64,000 nt of DNA from Streptococcus oriscaviae (GTDB lineage: Bacteria > Bacillota > Bacilli > Lactobacillales > Streptococcaceae): contig NZ_CP073084.1 of the NCBI RefSeq assembly GCF_018137985.1, forward strand, positions 2,046,001-2,110,000, in the 5' to 3' direction. Below the pieces are notes generated by a model. That model was given only the letters and a program-made list of their open reading frames with translations. It was not told where the DNA came from and made no database searches. Within the stretch, counting starts at the first letter, position 1. Each line of letters begins with the position of its first letter. Positions 1 through 10,151 of this stretch are shown piece by piece. A program made the position numbers and the translations under genes.

Positions 1-2
1 CT

Positions 3-860
3 ACTTATGAATTAAAGGAAAAGGCGGTTGGATTAGCTCAGCTTGACTGCTATGAACTGACTTTTGCAGGAACCAACGGCTCAAGGGTCTTTGCCAAGTG
101 CCTCTTTCCTAAGTCGGAGCAAGCTGTACCTGTTCTCTTTTACTTCCATGGCTATCAAGGGCAGAGCCCTGATTGGTCGGAAAACCTCAAATTTGTTGCG
201 GCAGGCTATGGTGTTGTCTGTATGGATGTGCGTGGACAAGCGGGTCGGTCGAGCGACTTAGGCCAGTTTGCAGGCATGACGGTAAAAGGACAGGTCATCC
301 GAGGTGCCGTGACAGGTAAGGAGGCTCTTTTCTATAAAGATGTTTACCTAGACGTCTATCAGCTGATTACGATCATTTCTTCTTTGGACTTTGTTGACGA
401 AAGTCGATTGATTAGCTACGGAGCTTCTCAGGGCGGAGCCTTGGCACTGGTTGCGGCTGCCCTCCATCCTAAAATTAGCCAGACCCTTGCTATCTATCCC
501 TTCCTTTCAGATTTTAAGCGCGTTTTAGAGCTGGGCAATACCAGCGAAGCCTATGACGAGCTTTTCCGTTATTTTAAATATTCAGATCCCTTCCATGATA
601 CAGAAGAGATTTTCTTACAAAGTCTGTCCTATATCGACGTGAAAAACCTGGCCCACCTCATCCAATGCCCAGTGGCTATGGTGGTTGCGCTAGAAGATAG
701 TGTCTGTCCACCTTCCACACAGTTTGCTATTTACAACCGTTTGACCGGGGCTAAGGAAATCAAAATCCTTCCAGACTACGGTCATGATGCACTGAATGTC
801 AAGGTCAATGACTATGTTTTTGATACCCTGATTGGAACTAAGTTTTTAACCAAAATATAA
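3..860 (+). CDS. Acetyl xylan esterase / cephalosporin-C deacetylase family, 5'-truncated by the window
   Basis: The reading frame is open from base 3, so the start lies outside the window and about 285 C-terminal residues are visible. It is an alpha/beta hydrolase of the AXE1 (CAZy CE7) type. The early FHGYQG loop forms the oxyanion side, the nucleophile elbow is GASQGG, the acid is in the ALEDSVCPP segment and the histidine is in DYGHD near the end. CE7 enzymes are cytoplasmic and remove acetyl groups from short xylo-oligosaccharides or cephalosporin C; the natural substrate in streptococci is not settled. It ends at a terminator shared with the convergent RpiR regulator. Family is confident, substrate is inferred. 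Confidence 0.88.
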   Translation, partial: TYELKEKAVGLAQLDCYELTFAGTNGSRVFAKCLFPKSEQAVPVLFYFHGYQGQSPDWSENLKFVAAGYGVVCMDVRGQAGRSSDLGQFAGMTVKGQVIRGAVTGKEALFYKDVYLDVYQLITIISSLDFVDESRLISYGASQGGALALVAAALHPKISQTLAIYPFLSDFKRVLELGNTSEAYDELFRYFKYSDPFHDTEEIFLQSLSYIDVKNLAHLIQCPVAMVVALEDSVCPPSTQFAIYNRLTGAKEIKILPDYGHDALNVKVNDYVFDTLIGTKFLTKI

Positions 861-876
861 GGACGGTTTACAGAAA

Positions 877-923
877 AAACGCATAAAATCAAGGATTCCT
901 GAGAACTTGATTTTATGCGTTTT
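877..923. terminator. Bidirectional rho-independent terminator
   Basis: A perfect inverted repeat pairs bases 880-893 with 906-919. It has an A run on the left and a T run on the right, so it can stop transcription from both converging genes. Confidence 0.88.
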
Positions 924-962
924 ACTATTTTAAGACTTTCTGTCCAGCTTCTTGTTTTTCTA

Positions 963-1769
963 CTAAACAATCGTGTGTTTGAAAATATTTTCCTTCTTCT
1001 CTTTGTCAATAGCCAAAAAGTAGGCGTATAGGATGTCAATCATGATAAGAAGGGGGATTTGAGGAGAAATCCGGTTGCCATAGTTGAGGTGACGGACAGA
1101 GGCAACTTGGATGGTATGATCATAGTCTTCGTGTTCAAAGGCTTGGGAGGTAAGCAGAACAGTAGGAACTCCCTTATGTGCGGCCTTGGAAAGACTGTCC
1201 ATGACAATTTCAGTTTGGCCTGACAGTGAAAGTCCCACAACCAGACAGGACTCATCTAAAATATTCGTAGTCCACAGCAGATTGTTGTCATCCGTAACAG
1301 CATCACAGATAACCCCTAGCCGCATAAAGCGAGATTTGGTTTCCATGGCTACCAGACCTGAGCTGCCGATACCGTAAAAATAGACTCGTTTGCTTTGGTC
1401 AATCAGGCGGGCAATTTCTTCCAGCTTGTTTTCATCAACCATATTGTTGGTCATGCCGAGGATTTCGTTGTAGTCGACAAGGACGCGCTTGGTCAGACTG
1501 CGGTGGATATTTTCAAAGTTATTTTTCAGAAAGCGCTGATTGGACTGGTAGGCAAAGACAAACTCCCTGTAACCAGCAAAACCGCATTTTTTGGCAAAAC
1601 GTGTCAGGGCGGATGGAGAAACATGAAGTTCTTGAACCATGGCTTCCAGAGATAGGTCGGTTGTAGAGTTATCCAAGCTGATGAAATACTGGGCAATGCT
1701 CTTTTCTAGCTTGGTCATCTGGTCGAGATTGGTTTCGATGAGATTGTTGATGTTTTGATGGCTTGACAT
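963..1769 (-). CDS. RpiR/MurR family transcriptional regulator with SIS domain
   Basis: A 268-residue protein. Residues about 1-80 are the RpiR-type winged HTH (LSLEAMVQELHVSPSALTRF). Residues about 120-250 are a SIS sugar-phosphate-binding domain with the GIGSSG and SLSGQT loops. Such regulators sense phosphosugars and control nearby sugar-use genes, which would fit the esterase next door, although the two genes converge and the true target may lie outside the window. The frame stays open far upstream on this strand, but the ATG at 1769 begins the conserved N terminus, and the longer version would overlap ybeY. Confidence 0.85.
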   Translation of the reverse strand: MSSHQNINNLIETNLDQMTKLEKSIAQYFISLDNSTTDLSLEAMVQELHVSPSALTRFAKKCGFAGYREFVFAYQSNQRFLKNNFENIHRSLTKRVLVDYNEILGMTNNMVDENKLEEIARLIDQSKRVYFYGIGSSGLVAMETKSRFMRLGVICDAVTDDNNLLWTTNILDESCLVVGLSLSGQTEIVMDSLSKAAHKGVPTVLLTSQAFEHEDYDHTIQVASVRHLNYGNRISPQIPLLIMIDILYAYFLAIDKEKKENIFKHTIV

Positions 1770-1866
1770 GGATTTTCTCCCGTTCTTGATAGGTTCATTG
1801 TACCATACTTGGCAGACTTGGACTAGACTTTTGAACGGGGGAAATTCCCCTTTTTCCTTTATCTTA

Positions 1867-1875
1867 TGGTATAAT
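1867..1875 (+). promoter_or_regulatory. Extended -10 promoter of the ybeY operon
   Basis: TGGTATAAT is an extended -10 (TG at 1867-1868, TATAAT at 1870-1875), 26 bp before the ybeY start. No strong -35 is visible, which is usual for extended -10 promoters. Confidence 0.7.
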
Positions 1876-1901
1876 AAAGCCAAGAAAGAAGAGTGAACAA
1901 G

Positions 1902-2399
1902 ATGTATATTGAAATGATTGATGAAACAGGCCAGGTTTCTGAGCAGATGCAGAGCCAGATTCGGGGTCTGCTTGACTTTGCGGCGCAAAAAATTGGCAAA
2001 GAAAACAAGGAAATGGCCGTAACCTTTGTGGACAATGCGCGTGTGCATGAGGTCAATCTGGAGTATCGGGGGATAGACCGACCGACAGATGTGGTCAGTT
2101 TGGAGTACAAGCCGGAAGAAACCATTGTGTTTGACGAAGAAGATGTAGAGAATCATCCTGATTTGGCAGAGTTGTTAGAGGACTTTGATGCCTATATCGG
2201 TGAACTCTTTATCTCGATTGACAAGGCAAGGGAGCAGGCGGCAGACTACGGACATAGTTACGAACGGGAAATGGGCTTTCTAGCGGTGCATGGTTTCTTG
2301 CATATCAATGGCTATGATCACTATACACCTGAAGAAGAAGCAGAAATGTTTGGCTTACAGGAAGAGATATTAACAGCTTATGGACTCACGCGACAATAA
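1902..2399 (+). CDS. ybeY: Endoribonuclease YbeY (rRNA maturation factor)
   Basis: A 165-residue member of the UPF0054 family. It carries the zinc site H-x3-H-x5-H in the segment [11 protein letters not shown] (H130, H134, H140). YbeY is a metal-dependent RNase needed for 16S rRNA 3'-end processing and 70S quality control. The ATG at 1902 is preferred over a GTG nine bases upstream because it matches the conserved MYIEMIDE start and has an A/G-rich ribosome site in front. The 3' end overlaps dgkA by 20 bases, so ybeY, dgkA and era form one transcription unit. Confidence 0.95.
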   Translation: MYIEMIDETGQVSEQMQSQIRGLLDFAAQKIGKENKEMAVTFVDNARVHEVNLEYRGIDRPTDVVSLEYKPEETIVFDEEDVENHPDLAELLEDFDAYIGELFISIDKAREQAADYGHSYEREMGFLAVHGFLHINGYDHYTPEEEAEMFGLQEEILTAYGLTRQ

Positions 2400-2781
2400 T
2401 TCAAAACGAAAATGGAAAAACCAAGATCTGATTGCCAGTCTTGAGTTTGCGGTGACAGGTCTGTTTACGGCCTTTAAGGAAGAACGCAATATGAAGAAGC
2501 ATGTGGTTTCTGCTATTCTGGCATTGATTGCAGGCTTGATTTTTCGTGTATCCATGACGGAGTGGCTCTTTTTGCTGCTCAGCATCAGTCTGGTTATCGC
2601 CTTTGAAATCCTCAACTCGGCTATTGAAAATGTAGTTGATTTGGCGTCAGACTACCATTTTTCCATGCTGGCCAAGAATGCCAAAGATATGGCTGCAGGC
2701 GCAGTTCTTTTCGTATCAGGCTTTGCTCTTGTAGTTGGTATGCTGATTTTTCTTCCAAAGATTTGGAACTTGATTTTTTAG
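2380..2781 (+). CDS. dgkA: Diacylglycerol kinase / undecaprenol kinase (DgkA)
   Basis: A 133-residue integral membrane kinase with three predicted helices. The DAGK family signature lies in the stretch [15 protein letters not shown], with its metal- and ATP-binding glutamates. In Gram-positive bacteria this enzyme phosphorylates undecaprenol, feeding the lipid carrier of peptidoglycan and teichoic acid synthesis; in S. mutans it also matters for acid tolerance. The start codon lies inside the end of ybeY, indicating translational coupling, and era follows after 18 bases. Confidence 0.93.
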   Translation: MDSRDNNSKRKWKNQDLIASLEFAVTGLFTAFKEERNMKKHVVSAILALIAGLIFRVSMTEWLFLLLSISLVIAFEILNSAIENVVDLASDYHFSMLAKNAKDMAAGAVLFVSGFALVVGMLIFLPKIWNLIF

Positions 2782-2799
2782 AAATTTTAAGGAGAATAC

Positions 2800-3699
2800 A
2801 TGACATTTAAGTCAGGTTTTGTGGCGATTTTGGGTCGTCCAAATGTAGGGAAGTCAACCTTCCTCAATTATGTAATGGGGCAAAAGATTGCCATCATGAG
2901 CGACAAGGCTCAAACAACCCGTAACAAGATTATGGGGATTTATACAACGGATGAAGAACAGATTGTTTTCATTGACACGCCCGGTATCCACAAGCCCAAG
3001 ACAGCCTTGGGTGATTTTATGGTGGAATCTGCTTACAGTACCTTGCGTGAGGTGGACACGGTTCTTTTTATGGTGCCTGCGGATGAGAAGCGGGGCAAGG
3101 GAGATGATATGATTATGGAGCGGCTCAAAGCAGCCAAGGTTCCGGTCATCCTCGTCGTTAATAAGATTGACAAGGTACATCCAGACCAGCTTCTTGAGCA
3201 AATTGAAGATTTCCGTCACCAGATGGATTTCAAGGAGATTGTACCCATCTCTGCCACTCAAGGCAATAACGTTAACCGCCTCATGGACATTCTCAAGGAA
3301 AATCTAGAGGAAGGTTTTCAGTATTTCCCAGCGGATCAAATCACTGACCACCCAGAGCGTTTTTTGGTGTCTGAAATGATTCGGGAGAAGGTACTCAAAC
3401 TGACCGAGCAGGAAGTGCCTCATTCAGTAGCAGTCGTGATCGAGTCTATGAAACGCGATGAATTTACAGACAAGGTGCATATCCGTGCGACCATCATGGT
3501 GGAGCGCGATAGCCAAAAGGGCATTATCATCGGCAAACAAGGTGCCATGCTCAAGAAAATTGGTTCCATGGCTAGACGCGACATCGAGCTCATGCTGGGC
3601 GACAAAGTATTCCTCGAAACCTGGGTCAAGGTCAAGAAAAACTGGCGGGATAAAAAGCTAGATTTGGCAGACTTTGGGTATAGTAAGAAGGAATATTAA
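2800..3699 (+). CDS. era: GTPase Era
   Basis: A 299-residue ribosome-assembly GTPase. The G1 P-loop GRPNVGKS is at residues 12-19, DTPG at 59-62 and NKID at 121-124. A C-terminal KH domain with the loop GIIIGKQG (about 240) binds the 3' end of 16S rRNA. Length and domain order are normal. A good ribosome site (AAGGAG) precedes the ATG. Era and YbeY act on the same 16S 3' end, which fits their shared operon. Confidence 0.97.
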   Translation: MTFKSGFVAILGRPNVGKSTFLNYVMGQKIAIMSDKAQTTRNKIMGIYTTDEEQIVFIDTPGIHKPKTALGDFMVESAYSTLREVDTVLFMVPADEKRGKGDDMIMERLKAAKVPVILVVNKIDKVHPDQLLEQIEDFRHQMDFKEIVPISATQGNNVNRLMDILKENLEEGFQYFPADQITDHPERFLVSEMIREKVLKLTEQEVPHSVAVVIESMKRDEFTDKVHIRATIMVERDSQKGIIIGKQGAMLKKIGSMARRDIELMLGDKVFLETWVKVKKNWRDKKLDLADFGYSKKEY

Positions 3700-3750
3700 G
3701 GCTGAGAGGACAAGTTGGTTGGGGCTTTTCTGATTTCAAAGGTGATGGTT

Positions 3751-4542
3751 ATGGCAGTTACACCTCATTTATTTCTTGATGAAAGCGGACAGCAAAATAC
3801 TAAAACAATTGTCTTTTTACATGCTTCGGGTTCAAGCGGCAGGATGTGGAGGCATCATGTTGCAAGCTTAAAAAGTGATTTTCATTGCATCACGCTTGAC
3901 TTACCTGGTCATGGGGAGAGTCATGAGGTAGACTGGACCACTTTTGACGATGTTGCGGAGCTTCTAGTGGAGACGATTAAGAATAGATCTCACGGGAAAC
4001 CGCACCTAGTTGGTTTGTCTTTGGGTGGCAGTCTCATTTTTAAACTATTAGAGAAGCACTCCGACTTATTTGATCGGGTGATAGTGGATGGGGCAGCCCA
4101 TCAGCCTATCAAGGGCTATCGTAGAGTCATTGCGGCGGTTTATTTCATGTCGCTGTTTAAGAACACCAAGCTGGCTGCTAATCTGATGACTAAAATGATG
4201 CGGGAAGATGGCGTTTCTGAACAAGATTGTCAAACCTTTGTTTCGGATTTACAAAGCGTTTCACGGAAATCCTTTCGGCGTGCCATGTCTCAGGCCAATC
4301 TGCTCCATGTTAATTTAGACTTTAGTAATCCTGTCTTTTTTGTTTCAGGGGGTAAGGAGTCAGAGACAATTCACGAGTCACATCAGCTTTTAGCACACAC
4401 AAACAGTCAGAGTCAATGCGCCTATTATCCTAACAAGGGACATGCTTGGCTCTTTGGTGATGTTGAAAGTCATATCCAGTTAGTCCGGTATTTTTTGCAG
4501 GATGATCGATTTCCTGCTACCTTAAGACGATTTGACGATTGA
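3751..4542 (+). CDS. Alpha/beta hydrolase, substrate unknown
   Basis: A 263-residue alpha/beta hydrolase. It shows the oxyanion segment HASGSSG, the nucleophile elbow GLSLGG and a C-terminal GHAW histidine. The frame opens upstream at a TTG (3715) with GAGAGGA before it, but the ATG at 3751 has AAAGG eight bases upstream and starts where similar hydrolases start; 3745 is also possible. It sits between era and mutM, which are adjacent in S. pneumoniae, so it looks like a lineage-specific insertion. The reaction cannot be told from sequence. Confidence 0.8.
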   Translation: MAVTPHLFLDESGQQNTKTIVFLHASGSSGRMWRHHVASLKSDFHCITLDLPGHGESHEVDWTTFDDVAELLVETIKNRSHGKPHLVGLSLGGSLIFKLLEKHSDLFDRVIVDGAAHQPIKGYRRVIAAVYFMSLFKNTKLAANLMTKMMREDGVSEQDCQTFVSDLQSVSRKSFRRAMSQANLLHVNLDFSNPVFFVSGGKESETIHESHQLLAHTNSQSQCAYYPNKGHAWLFGDVESHIQLVRYFLQDDRFPATLRRFDD

Positions 4543-4592
4543 ATACAGCCCGTTACCCTTGTTGAGATTTTTATTAGAAAGGTTAGCCAGAA

Positions 4593-4615
4593 AGGTGTGT
4601 GAATCGAACACACCT
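4593..4615 (+). other. Hairpin in the gap between the hydrolase gene and mutM
   Basis: An 8-bp perfect inverted repeat (AGGTGTGT / ACACACCT, 7-base loop) lies in the 173-bp gap before mutM. No T run follows, so it is not a normal terminator. Nothing else was recognised in this gap, and mutM has no clear Shine-Dalgarno sequence. Confidence 0.45.
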
Positions 4616-4715
4616 AGGACTCTGTGAAAGGAAATAACCATTTATCTGGGTGCTGTTACACTGTCAGTAAGGTTCCTACTTTTCTTTGAGTCGCTTAATG
4701 GCTTAGTATCTTAGA

Positions 4716-5537
4716 ATGCCCGAATTACCAGAAGTCGAAACCGTTCGGCGGGGCTTGGAAAAGCTTGTTGTCGGCAGGGACATCAAGGCTGTTCAAGTGC
4801 GTGTCCCCAAGATGATTAAGACAGATAGGGAGACATTCGCCTTAGACCTGTCTGGTCAGACCATTGAAGCTGTCCGGCGCCGAGGAAAGTATCTGATTTT
4901 TGACCTTGGCCGTCAGATCTTGATTTCTCATCTGCGCATGGAGGGGAAATACCTGCTCTTTCCAGCGCAAGTGCCTGAAAACAAGCATTTTCACGTCTTT
5001 TTTCAGCTAGATGATGCTTCAACCCTTGTTTATCAAGACGTCCGCAAGTTTGGCACTTTCGAGCTTCTGGCTAAATCAGAAGAAGACCGGTATTTTAGCG
5101 CTAAGAAAATTGGTCCTGAACCGACCAAGAAGGATTTTAGACTAGCTCCTTTTGAACGAGCCTTGAAGGCTTCTAACAAGCTGATTAAGCCTCTGCTTTT
5201 GGAGCAAAGGCTAGTGGCTGGTCTGGGCAATATTTATGTAGATGAAGTGCTTTGGACAGCCAAGGTTCATCCAGAACGCATGGCCAATACTCTTAAAAAG
5301 GCTGAAATCAAGCGGCTTCATGACGAAACCATCCGTATCCTGCAGCTGGGTATTGAAAAAGGTGGGTCCACCATTCGTACTTATAAAAACGCTTTGGGAT
5401 TGGATGGCACCATGCAGCATTATTTGCAGGTTTATGGTATGGCGGGTCAGCCTTGTCCACGTTGCGGAGAGGCGATTCAGAAAATTCAAGTAGGGGGACG
5501 GGGCAGTCATTTTTGTCCTAAGTGTCAGAAAATATGA
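4716..5537 (+). CDS. mutM: Formamidopyrimidine-DNA glycosylase (Fpg/MutM)
   Basis: A 273-residue bifunctional glycosylase/AP lyase that removes 8-oxoguanine and other oxidised purines. The N terminus is MPELPEVE, giving the catalytic Pro and Glu. The C-terminal zinc finger has cysteines at 247, 250, 267 and 270. The family-typical segment [16 protein letters not shown] is present. It overlaps coaE by four bases (ATGA), as in other streptococci. MutX, the nucleotide-pool branch of the same 8-oxoG defence, is encoded elsewhere in this window. Confidence 0.97.
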   Translation: MPELPEVETVRRGLEKLVVGRDIKAVQVRVPKMIKTDRETFALDLSGQTIEAVRRRGKYLIFDLGRQILISHLRMEGKYLLFPAQVPENKHFHVFFQLDDASTLVYQDVRKFGTFELLAKSEEDRYFSAKKIGPEPTKKDFRLAPFERALKASNKLIKPLLLEQRLVAGLGNIYVDEVLWTAKVHPERMANTLKKAEIKRLHDETIRILQLGIEKGGSTIRTYKNALGLDGTMQHYLQVYGMAGQPCPRCGEAIQKIQVGGRGSHFCPKCQKI

Positions 5538-6139
5538 CCAACATCATTGGAATCACAGGAGGCATTGCCTCTGGCAAATCAACGGTCACAGCCTTTTTGC
5601 GAGAGCAGGGTTACCCGGTTATCGATGCAGATGCGGTCGTTCATGAATTGCAGGCCAAGGGTGGTAAGCTCTATCAGATTTTGGTGGCTGAGTTTGGTGA
5701 GGGCATCTTGCTCAAAGACGGTACTTTAGACAGAGCCAAGCTGGGGCAGGCAGTTTTTGCAGATAGCGACTTGCGTGCTCGTCTGTCCAGCTTGCAGGAT
5801 CAGATTATCAGAGAAGAGTTGTTGGCTAGAAGGGATGTCCTCAAGCAAGCCGAGGAAGTGGTTTTTATGGATATTCCGCTGCTCTACGAGGCGGATTATA
5901 GCGGAGAAGTCGATCAAGTCTGGCTGGTTTATGTCGATAAGGCGCAGCAGTTGGATCGGCTGATGAAGCGCAACGGGTTATCAAGCCAAGATGCGGAAAA
6001 TCGGTTGGCTGCTCAGCTTTCTTTAGAGGAAAAGCGTGGGCTGGCTGATGTGGTGATTGATAATAGTGGGGCGGTTGAGGCGACCTTGGCGCAGGTGGAG
6101 CGGCTTTTGAGGGAGATGAAGGATGGAAGAAGGCAGTAG
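5534..6139 (+). CDS. coaE: Dephospho-CoA kinase
   Basis: A 201-residue enzyme for the last step of coenzyme A synthesis, phosphorylating the ribose 3'-OH of dephospho-CoA. The P-loop GGIASGKS is at residues 9-16, followed by the conserved [11 protein letters not shown]. The ATG at 5534 overlaps the mutM stop (ATGA) and is preferred over the GTG at 5522. The 3' end overlaps the MFS gene by 17 bases. Confidence 0.96.
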   Translation: MTNIIGITGGIASGKSTVTAFLREQGYPVIDADAVVHELQAKGGKLYQILVAEFGEGILLKDGTLDRAKLGQAVFADSDLRARLSSLQDQIIREELLARRDVLKQAEEVVFMDIPLLYEADYSGEVDQVWLVYVDKAQQLDRLMKRNGLSSQDAENRLAAQLSLEEKRGLADVVIDNSGAVEATLAQVERLLREMKDGRRQ

Positions 6140-7328
6140 TTATTGGAAGCAGAATTTGAAGGTGGCCTGGTTAGGAAATTTTCTGACGGGAACCAGTTTT
6201 ACCTTGGTCATGCCCTTTATTTCTGTTTTTGTGGAAGAGTTGGGTGTGGGGCCTGGGCAGGTGGAATACTATGCGGGGCTTGCGGTATCGGCTAATGCCT
6301 TGGCGGCGGCCTTGATGGCGCCTATTTGGGGGAGTTTGGCAGACCGTTATGGTCGCAAGCCCATGATGGTGCGAGCAGCCTTTGCCATGATTTTTACCAT
6401 GGGTGGTATGGCCTTTGTACCCAATGTTTTTTGGCTGATTGTCCTGCGGATTTTGAATGGGATGTTTACAGGGTATATCCCTAATGCGACGGCCTTAATT
6501 GCGAGTCAGGTACCAAAGGACAAGACGGGTTATGCGCTGGGCACTCTATCAACAGGGGCTGTGGCTGGGAATTTGATTGGTCCGACCCTCGGTGGCATCT
6601 TGGCCGAGATGTTTGGTGTTCACAATGTCTTTCTCTTAGTCGGTCTCCTCTATCTTCTGGTGGTTCTTTTGACAGTCTTCTTCATTCGAGAGGATTTTGT
6701 TCCTGTGAAAAAAGGGGAAGAGATGACGATTTCTCAGGTTTTTGCAGGGGTTAAAGACAAGCAGATGTTGATTGGCTTGTTTATCACGTCCATGATTATC
6801 CTAACGGCCGCTCAATCTGTTGTACCTATTTTGACCCTTTATGTCCGGCATTTGGGTCAAGTGGATAATCTGCTTTTTGCAGCGGGCTTGATTATTTCCC
6901 TTCCGGGCTTGGCTTCTCTGTTTATGTCGGGGCCACTTGGGAAGTTGGGGGACAGGATTGGCAACCATCGGCTTTTGCTTCTGGCGTTGGCTTACAGCCT
7001 TTTAATCAACGTCCTCTGTGCCTTTGCGACCAGTCCTGTTCAATTAGGCTTTCTGCGGTTTATGTACGGTTTTGGTACAGGGGCCTTGCTTCCGTCGGTC
7101 AATTCTCTATTGACAAAATTGACCCCCAAGGCTGGAATTTCAAGAATTTTTTCCTATAATCAAATTTTTAACAATATGGGGTCGGTGTTTGGGCCTATGC
7201 TGGGGTCAGCAGTGGCGGCCCACTATGGCTATGACTGGGTTTTCTATGTATCGAGCGGTTTGGTCATGGTCAACCTTATTTGGTCTTTTATCAATTTTAG
7301 AAAGTATGTGAAAGTCAGGGATATTTAG
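6123..7328 (+). CDS. pmrA: MFS multidrug efflux transporter, PmrA type
   Basis: A 401-residue, 12-helix major facilitator antiporter of the DHA1 type. The loop 2-3 motif [13 protein letters not shown] is clear, and a motif-C-like [14 protein letters not shown] lies in helix 5. Length and position (coaE-pmrA-rpmG-secG) match pneumococcal PmrA, which exports fluoroquinolones and dyes. The start codon lies inside coaE. Its TAG stop shares its last base with the GTG start of rpmG. Confidence 0.9.
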   Translation: MEEGSSYWKQNLKVAWLGNFLTGTSFTLVMPFISVFVEELGVGPGQVEYYAGLAVSANALAAALMAPIWGSLADRYGRKPMMVRAAFAMIFTMGGMAFVPNVFWLIVLRILNGMFTGYIPNATALIASQVPKDKTGYALGTLSTGAVAGNLIGPTLGGILAEMFGVHNVFLLVGLLYLLVVLLTVFFIREDFVPVKKGEEMTISQVFAGVKDKQMLIGLFITSMIILTAAQSVVPILTLYVRHLGQVDNLLFAAGLIISLPGLASLFMSGPLGKLGDRIGNHRLLLLALAYSLLINVLCAFATSPVQLGFLRFMYGFGTGALLPSVNSLLTKLTPKAGISRIFSYNQIFNNMGSVFGPMLGSAVAAHYGYDWVFYVSSGLVMVNLIWSFINFRKYVKVRDI

Positions 7329-7477
7329 TGAGAATAAAAATCAATTTGCAATGCTCGGAGTGCGGCAGTAAAAACTACCTAACCAGTAAGAATAGTAAAA
7401 CCCATCCTCAGAAGATTGAGGTTCTAAAATATTGTCCAAAGGAAAGAAAAGTAACCCTTCATCTTGAAACAAAATAG
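7328..7477 (+). CDS. rpmG: 50S ribosomal protein L33
   Basis: A 49-residue protein. It begins [18 protein letters not shown] and ends [16 protein letters not shown], a clear L33. The first zinc-type pair CxxC (C9, C12) is kept, but the second pair is reduced to a single Cys (C36), so it is an intermediate between the zinc-binding and zinc-free forms. The GTG start overlaps the last base of the upstream TAG, which suggests coupling to pmrA. The secG promoter lies inside its 3' end. Confidence 0.93.
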   Translation: MRIKINLQCSECGSKNYLTSKNSKTHPQKIEVLKYCPKERKVTLHLETK

Positions 7478-7492
7478 AATGTATGGTATACT
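7464..7492 (+). promoter_or_regulatory. secG promoter inside the end of rpmG
   Basis: TTGAAA (-35, 7464-7469) and TATACT (-10, 7487-7492) are separated by 17 bp, and TG at 7484-7485 makes an extended -10. It overlaps the final codons of rpmG and would give secG-rnr-smpB their own start. Confidence 0.78.
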
Positions 7493-7523
7493 ATGGGGAG
7501 TTATTGAAGAAAGTGAAAGAAAT

Positions 7524-7757
7524 ATGTATCAAGTATTATTAACCACTCTTTTGATTTTATCTGTTATTATTGTCGCGGTGATTTTTATCCAGCCTGCAAA
7601 AAACCAGTCCAGCAATGTGTTTGATTCAGGAACTGGGGCGCTTTTTGAGCGTAGTAAGGCGCGTGGCTTCGAGGCTGTGATGCAGCGTTTGACGGCTATC
7701 CTTGTCTTCCTCTGGATGCTGGTTGCCATCGGTTTGGTCATCATTTCAAGTAGATAA
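7524..7757 (+). CDS. secG: Preprotein translocase subunit SecG
   Basis: A 77-residue membrane protein with two hydrophobic helices separated by a short loop (FDSGTGALFERSKARGFE). SecG partners SecYE and stimulates SecA-driven export. The frame is open further upstream, but the ATG at 7524 gives the normal length and lies downstream of the promoter. The place between rpmG and rnr is conserved in streptococci. Confidence 0.93.
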   Translation: MYQVLLTTLLILSVIIVAVIFIQPAKNQSSNVFDSGTGALFERSKARGFEAVMQRLTAILVFLWMLVAIGLVIISSR

Positions 7758-7803
7758 AAAAAGACTGGGACTTGTTCTTGGTCTATTTTTTTAGTGAAGG
7801 AAA

Positions 7804-10149
7804 ATGAAAAAAGAAATTATTACCTATATAGAAGAAGTAGGTCCAGTTACCATGGACCAGCTTGCGGATCAGCTTGGCACTCGGTCTGCCAAGGAGTTTA
7901 CAGACTTAGTTAAAATCATCTCCAGCATGGAGGCGCGTCGTCAGTTGGTGTTTGACAACCAGGGCAAGATTAGCCTGCCACTGGTTACCAAAGAGAGGAA
8001 ACGTCCAACCTTGCAGGGTATTTTTCGCGCCCATAAAAATGGCTTTGGTTTTGTGACCATAGACGAGGAAGAAGAAGATCTCTTTGTTAGTCGCGATGAC
8101 GTGAATTATGCCATCGAAGGGGATCGGGTAGAAATTGTCATCAAAAAAGTAGGAGACAAACTACGTGGAACGGCTGCTGAAGCTCAGGTTATTGACATAT
8201 TGGACCATGCCCTAAAAACTGCTGTGGGACTGATTGTGGTAGATGAAGACAAGCCAGAGTACGCTGGCTACATTCGCTCAAAAAATCAAAAAATCAGCCA
8301 GAAAATCTACGTCAAAAAGTCACCTCTGGTTTTGCAGGGAACAGAAATCCTCAAGGTAGATATTGAAGCCTACCCTTCTAAAAAACGCGATTACTTTATA
8401 GCGACCATTCGCGATGTGGTCGGACATAAAGATGACGTGGGCATCGATGTGTTAGAAGTCTTGGAATCCATGGAGATTGGCTCAGAATTTCCGAAAGATG
8501 TCTTGGCAGAAGCAGAGCAGGTAGCTGAGTTTCCTGCTCCGAAAGACTATGAGGGACGGCTGGATCTCAGAGATTCCATCACTTTTACCATTGATGGCGC
8601 TGATGCCAAGGACTTGGACGATGCCGTTCACATCAAGCAACTGGATAATGGAAACTTGGAGTTAGGGGTTCATATTGCGGACGTATCCTACTACGTCAAG
8701 GAAGGTTCAGCCCTTGACAGGGAAGCCCTGCATCGCGGTACTTCTGTCTATGTGACAGACCGCGTGGTACCTATGCTGCCAGAACGCCTATCCAACGGCA
8801 TCTGTTCTTTGAACCCCCATCTGGATCGGCTGACCCAGTCGGCGATTATGGAAATTGACCCAAAAGGCAAGGTTGTGAACTACTGGCTTGGTCAAACTGT
8901 TATCAAAACAACCTTCCGAATGACCTACTCCGATGTCAATGACATGATTGCTGGAGATGAGGAGAAGCTGCATACCTATCAGGCGATTGCCCCAAGTATT
9001 TCCTTGATGGTGAAGCTGCATACAACTTTAGAAGCTATGCGCTTGCGCCGAGGAGCCCTCAATTTTGATACCCATGAAGCCAAGATCCTTGTCAACAAGG
9101 AAGGCTTGCCAGTGGATATTGTTCTCCGTCAGAGAGGCATTGCTGAGCGGATGATTGAATCTTTCATGCTGGCTGCTAATGAATGCGTTGCGGAACATTT
9201 TGCTAGGTTGGATTTACCCTTTATTTATCGGATTCATGAGGAGCCAAAGGTGGATAAGATTCAGAAGTTTATCGACTATGCTTCTACCTTTGGACTGCCT
9301 ATCTACGGTACCGCCCACTCGATGCGGCAGGAAGCCTTACAGGACATCATGGAGCGAATTAAGGATGAGCCTTATGCAGATGTCTTGAATATGATGCTTT
9401 TGCGCTCCATGCAGCAGGCTCGTTATTCGGAGCACAACCATGGTCACTATGGTTTGGGAGCTCAGTATTATACCCACTTTACTAGCCCGATTCGGCGCTA
9501 TCCTGATCTCTTAGTTCATCGTCTTTTGCGTGAATATGGACAGGTCAGCCAAGAAAAGGTGGAACACTTCAAGAAAACCATTCCAGATATTGCCACTTGG
9601 TCGTCTAGCATGGAGCGCCGTGCGGTAGATGCCGAGCGAGCCGTAGAAGCTATGAAGAAGGCCGAGTATATGCAGGAGTTTGTCGGTCAGGAATTTGAAG
9701 GCTTGGTGTCTAGCGTGGTAAAATTTGGTCTTTTTGTGGAACTGCCCAATACGGTTGAAGGCTTGATTCATATTACCAATTTACCCGAATTTTACCGCTA
9801 CAACGAGCGCAATCTGACCTTGCAGGGAGAGAAATCAGGCCGTATCTTCCGCGTCGGCCAGTCCATCCGCATTAAGCTGGTTCGAGCGGATAAGGCAACC
9901 GGTGAAATTGATTTTGTTCATGTGCCATCTGATGTAGACGAAATCGGAAGAAGTTCTCAATCGCAACGCCGAACCAAGAGCCATTCCAATCGGGATCGCG
10001 ATGACCGCTCCGGTCGTGGTCGCGGCAAGAACCATAAAAAAGAAGAGCAGCGTGACAACACGCAGGGGAAATCCAAGAAACAAAAGAAAAAGAAACCCTT
10101 CTATAAGGAAGTGGCCAAACAAGTCAAGAAGAAAAAGAAAAGGAGATAA
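7804..10149 (+). CDS. rnr: Ribonuclease R
   Basis: A 781-residue processive 3'-5' exoribonuclease that degrades structured RNA. Order: an N-terminal winged-helix region, cold-shock/OB domains (about 70-230), the RNB catalytic domain (about 250-580, with the acidic segment [14 protein letters not shown]), an S1 domain (about 625-710) and a Lys/Arg-rich tail of roughly 60 residues. The tail, which helps unwind RNA and bind ribosomes, is strongly basic here. smpB follows two bases after the stop; in other bacteria RNase R works with tmRNA-SmpB to degrade non-stop mRNA. Confidence 0.97.
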   Translation: MKKEIITYIEEVGPVTMDQLADQLGTRSAKEFTDLVKIISSMEARRQLVFDNQGKISLPLVTKERKRPTLQGIFRAHKNGFGFVTIDEEEEDLFVSRDDVNYAIEGDRVEIVIKKVGDKLRGTAAEAQVIDILDHALKTAVGLIVVDEDKPEYAGYIRSKNQKISQKIYVKKSPLVLQGTEILKVDIEAYPSKKRDYFIATIRDVVGHKDDVGIDVLEVLESMEIGSEFPKDVLAEAEQVAEFPAPKDYEGRLDLRDSITFTIDGADAKDLDDAVHIKQLDNGNLELGVHIADVSYYVKEGSALDREALHRGTSVYVTDRVVPMLPERLSNGICSLNPHLDRLTQSAIMEIDPKGKVVNYWLGQTVIKTTFRMTYSDVNDMIAGDEEKLHTYQAIAPSISLMVKLHTTLEAMRLRRGALNFDTHEAKILVNKEGLPVDIVLRQRGIAERMIESFMLAANECVAEHFARLDLPFIYRIHEEPKVDKIQKFIDYASTFGLPIYGTAHSMRQEALQDIMERIKDEPYADVLNMMLLRSMQQARYSEHNHGHYGLGAQYYTHFTSPIRRYPDLLVHRLLREYGQVSQEKVEHFKKTIPDIATWSSSMERRAVDAERAVEAMKKAEYMQEFVGQEFEGLVSSVVKFGLFVELPNTVEGLIHITNLPEFYRYNERNLTLQGEKSGRIFRVGQSIRIKLVRADKATGEIDFVHVPSDVDEIGRSSQSQRRTKSHSNRDRDDRSGRGRGKNHKKEEQRDNTQGKSKKQKKKKPFYKEVAKQVKKKKKRR

Positions 10150-10151
10150 GT

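Noticed and set aside
1770..2156. N-terminal extension of the RpiR regulator
   Set aside because: It would overlap ybeY on the other strand and its promoter; the conserved N terminus begins at 1769.
7757..7795. Terminator between secG and rnr
   Set aside because: Only a four-base GAC-type stem with A and T runs is visible; too weak to call.
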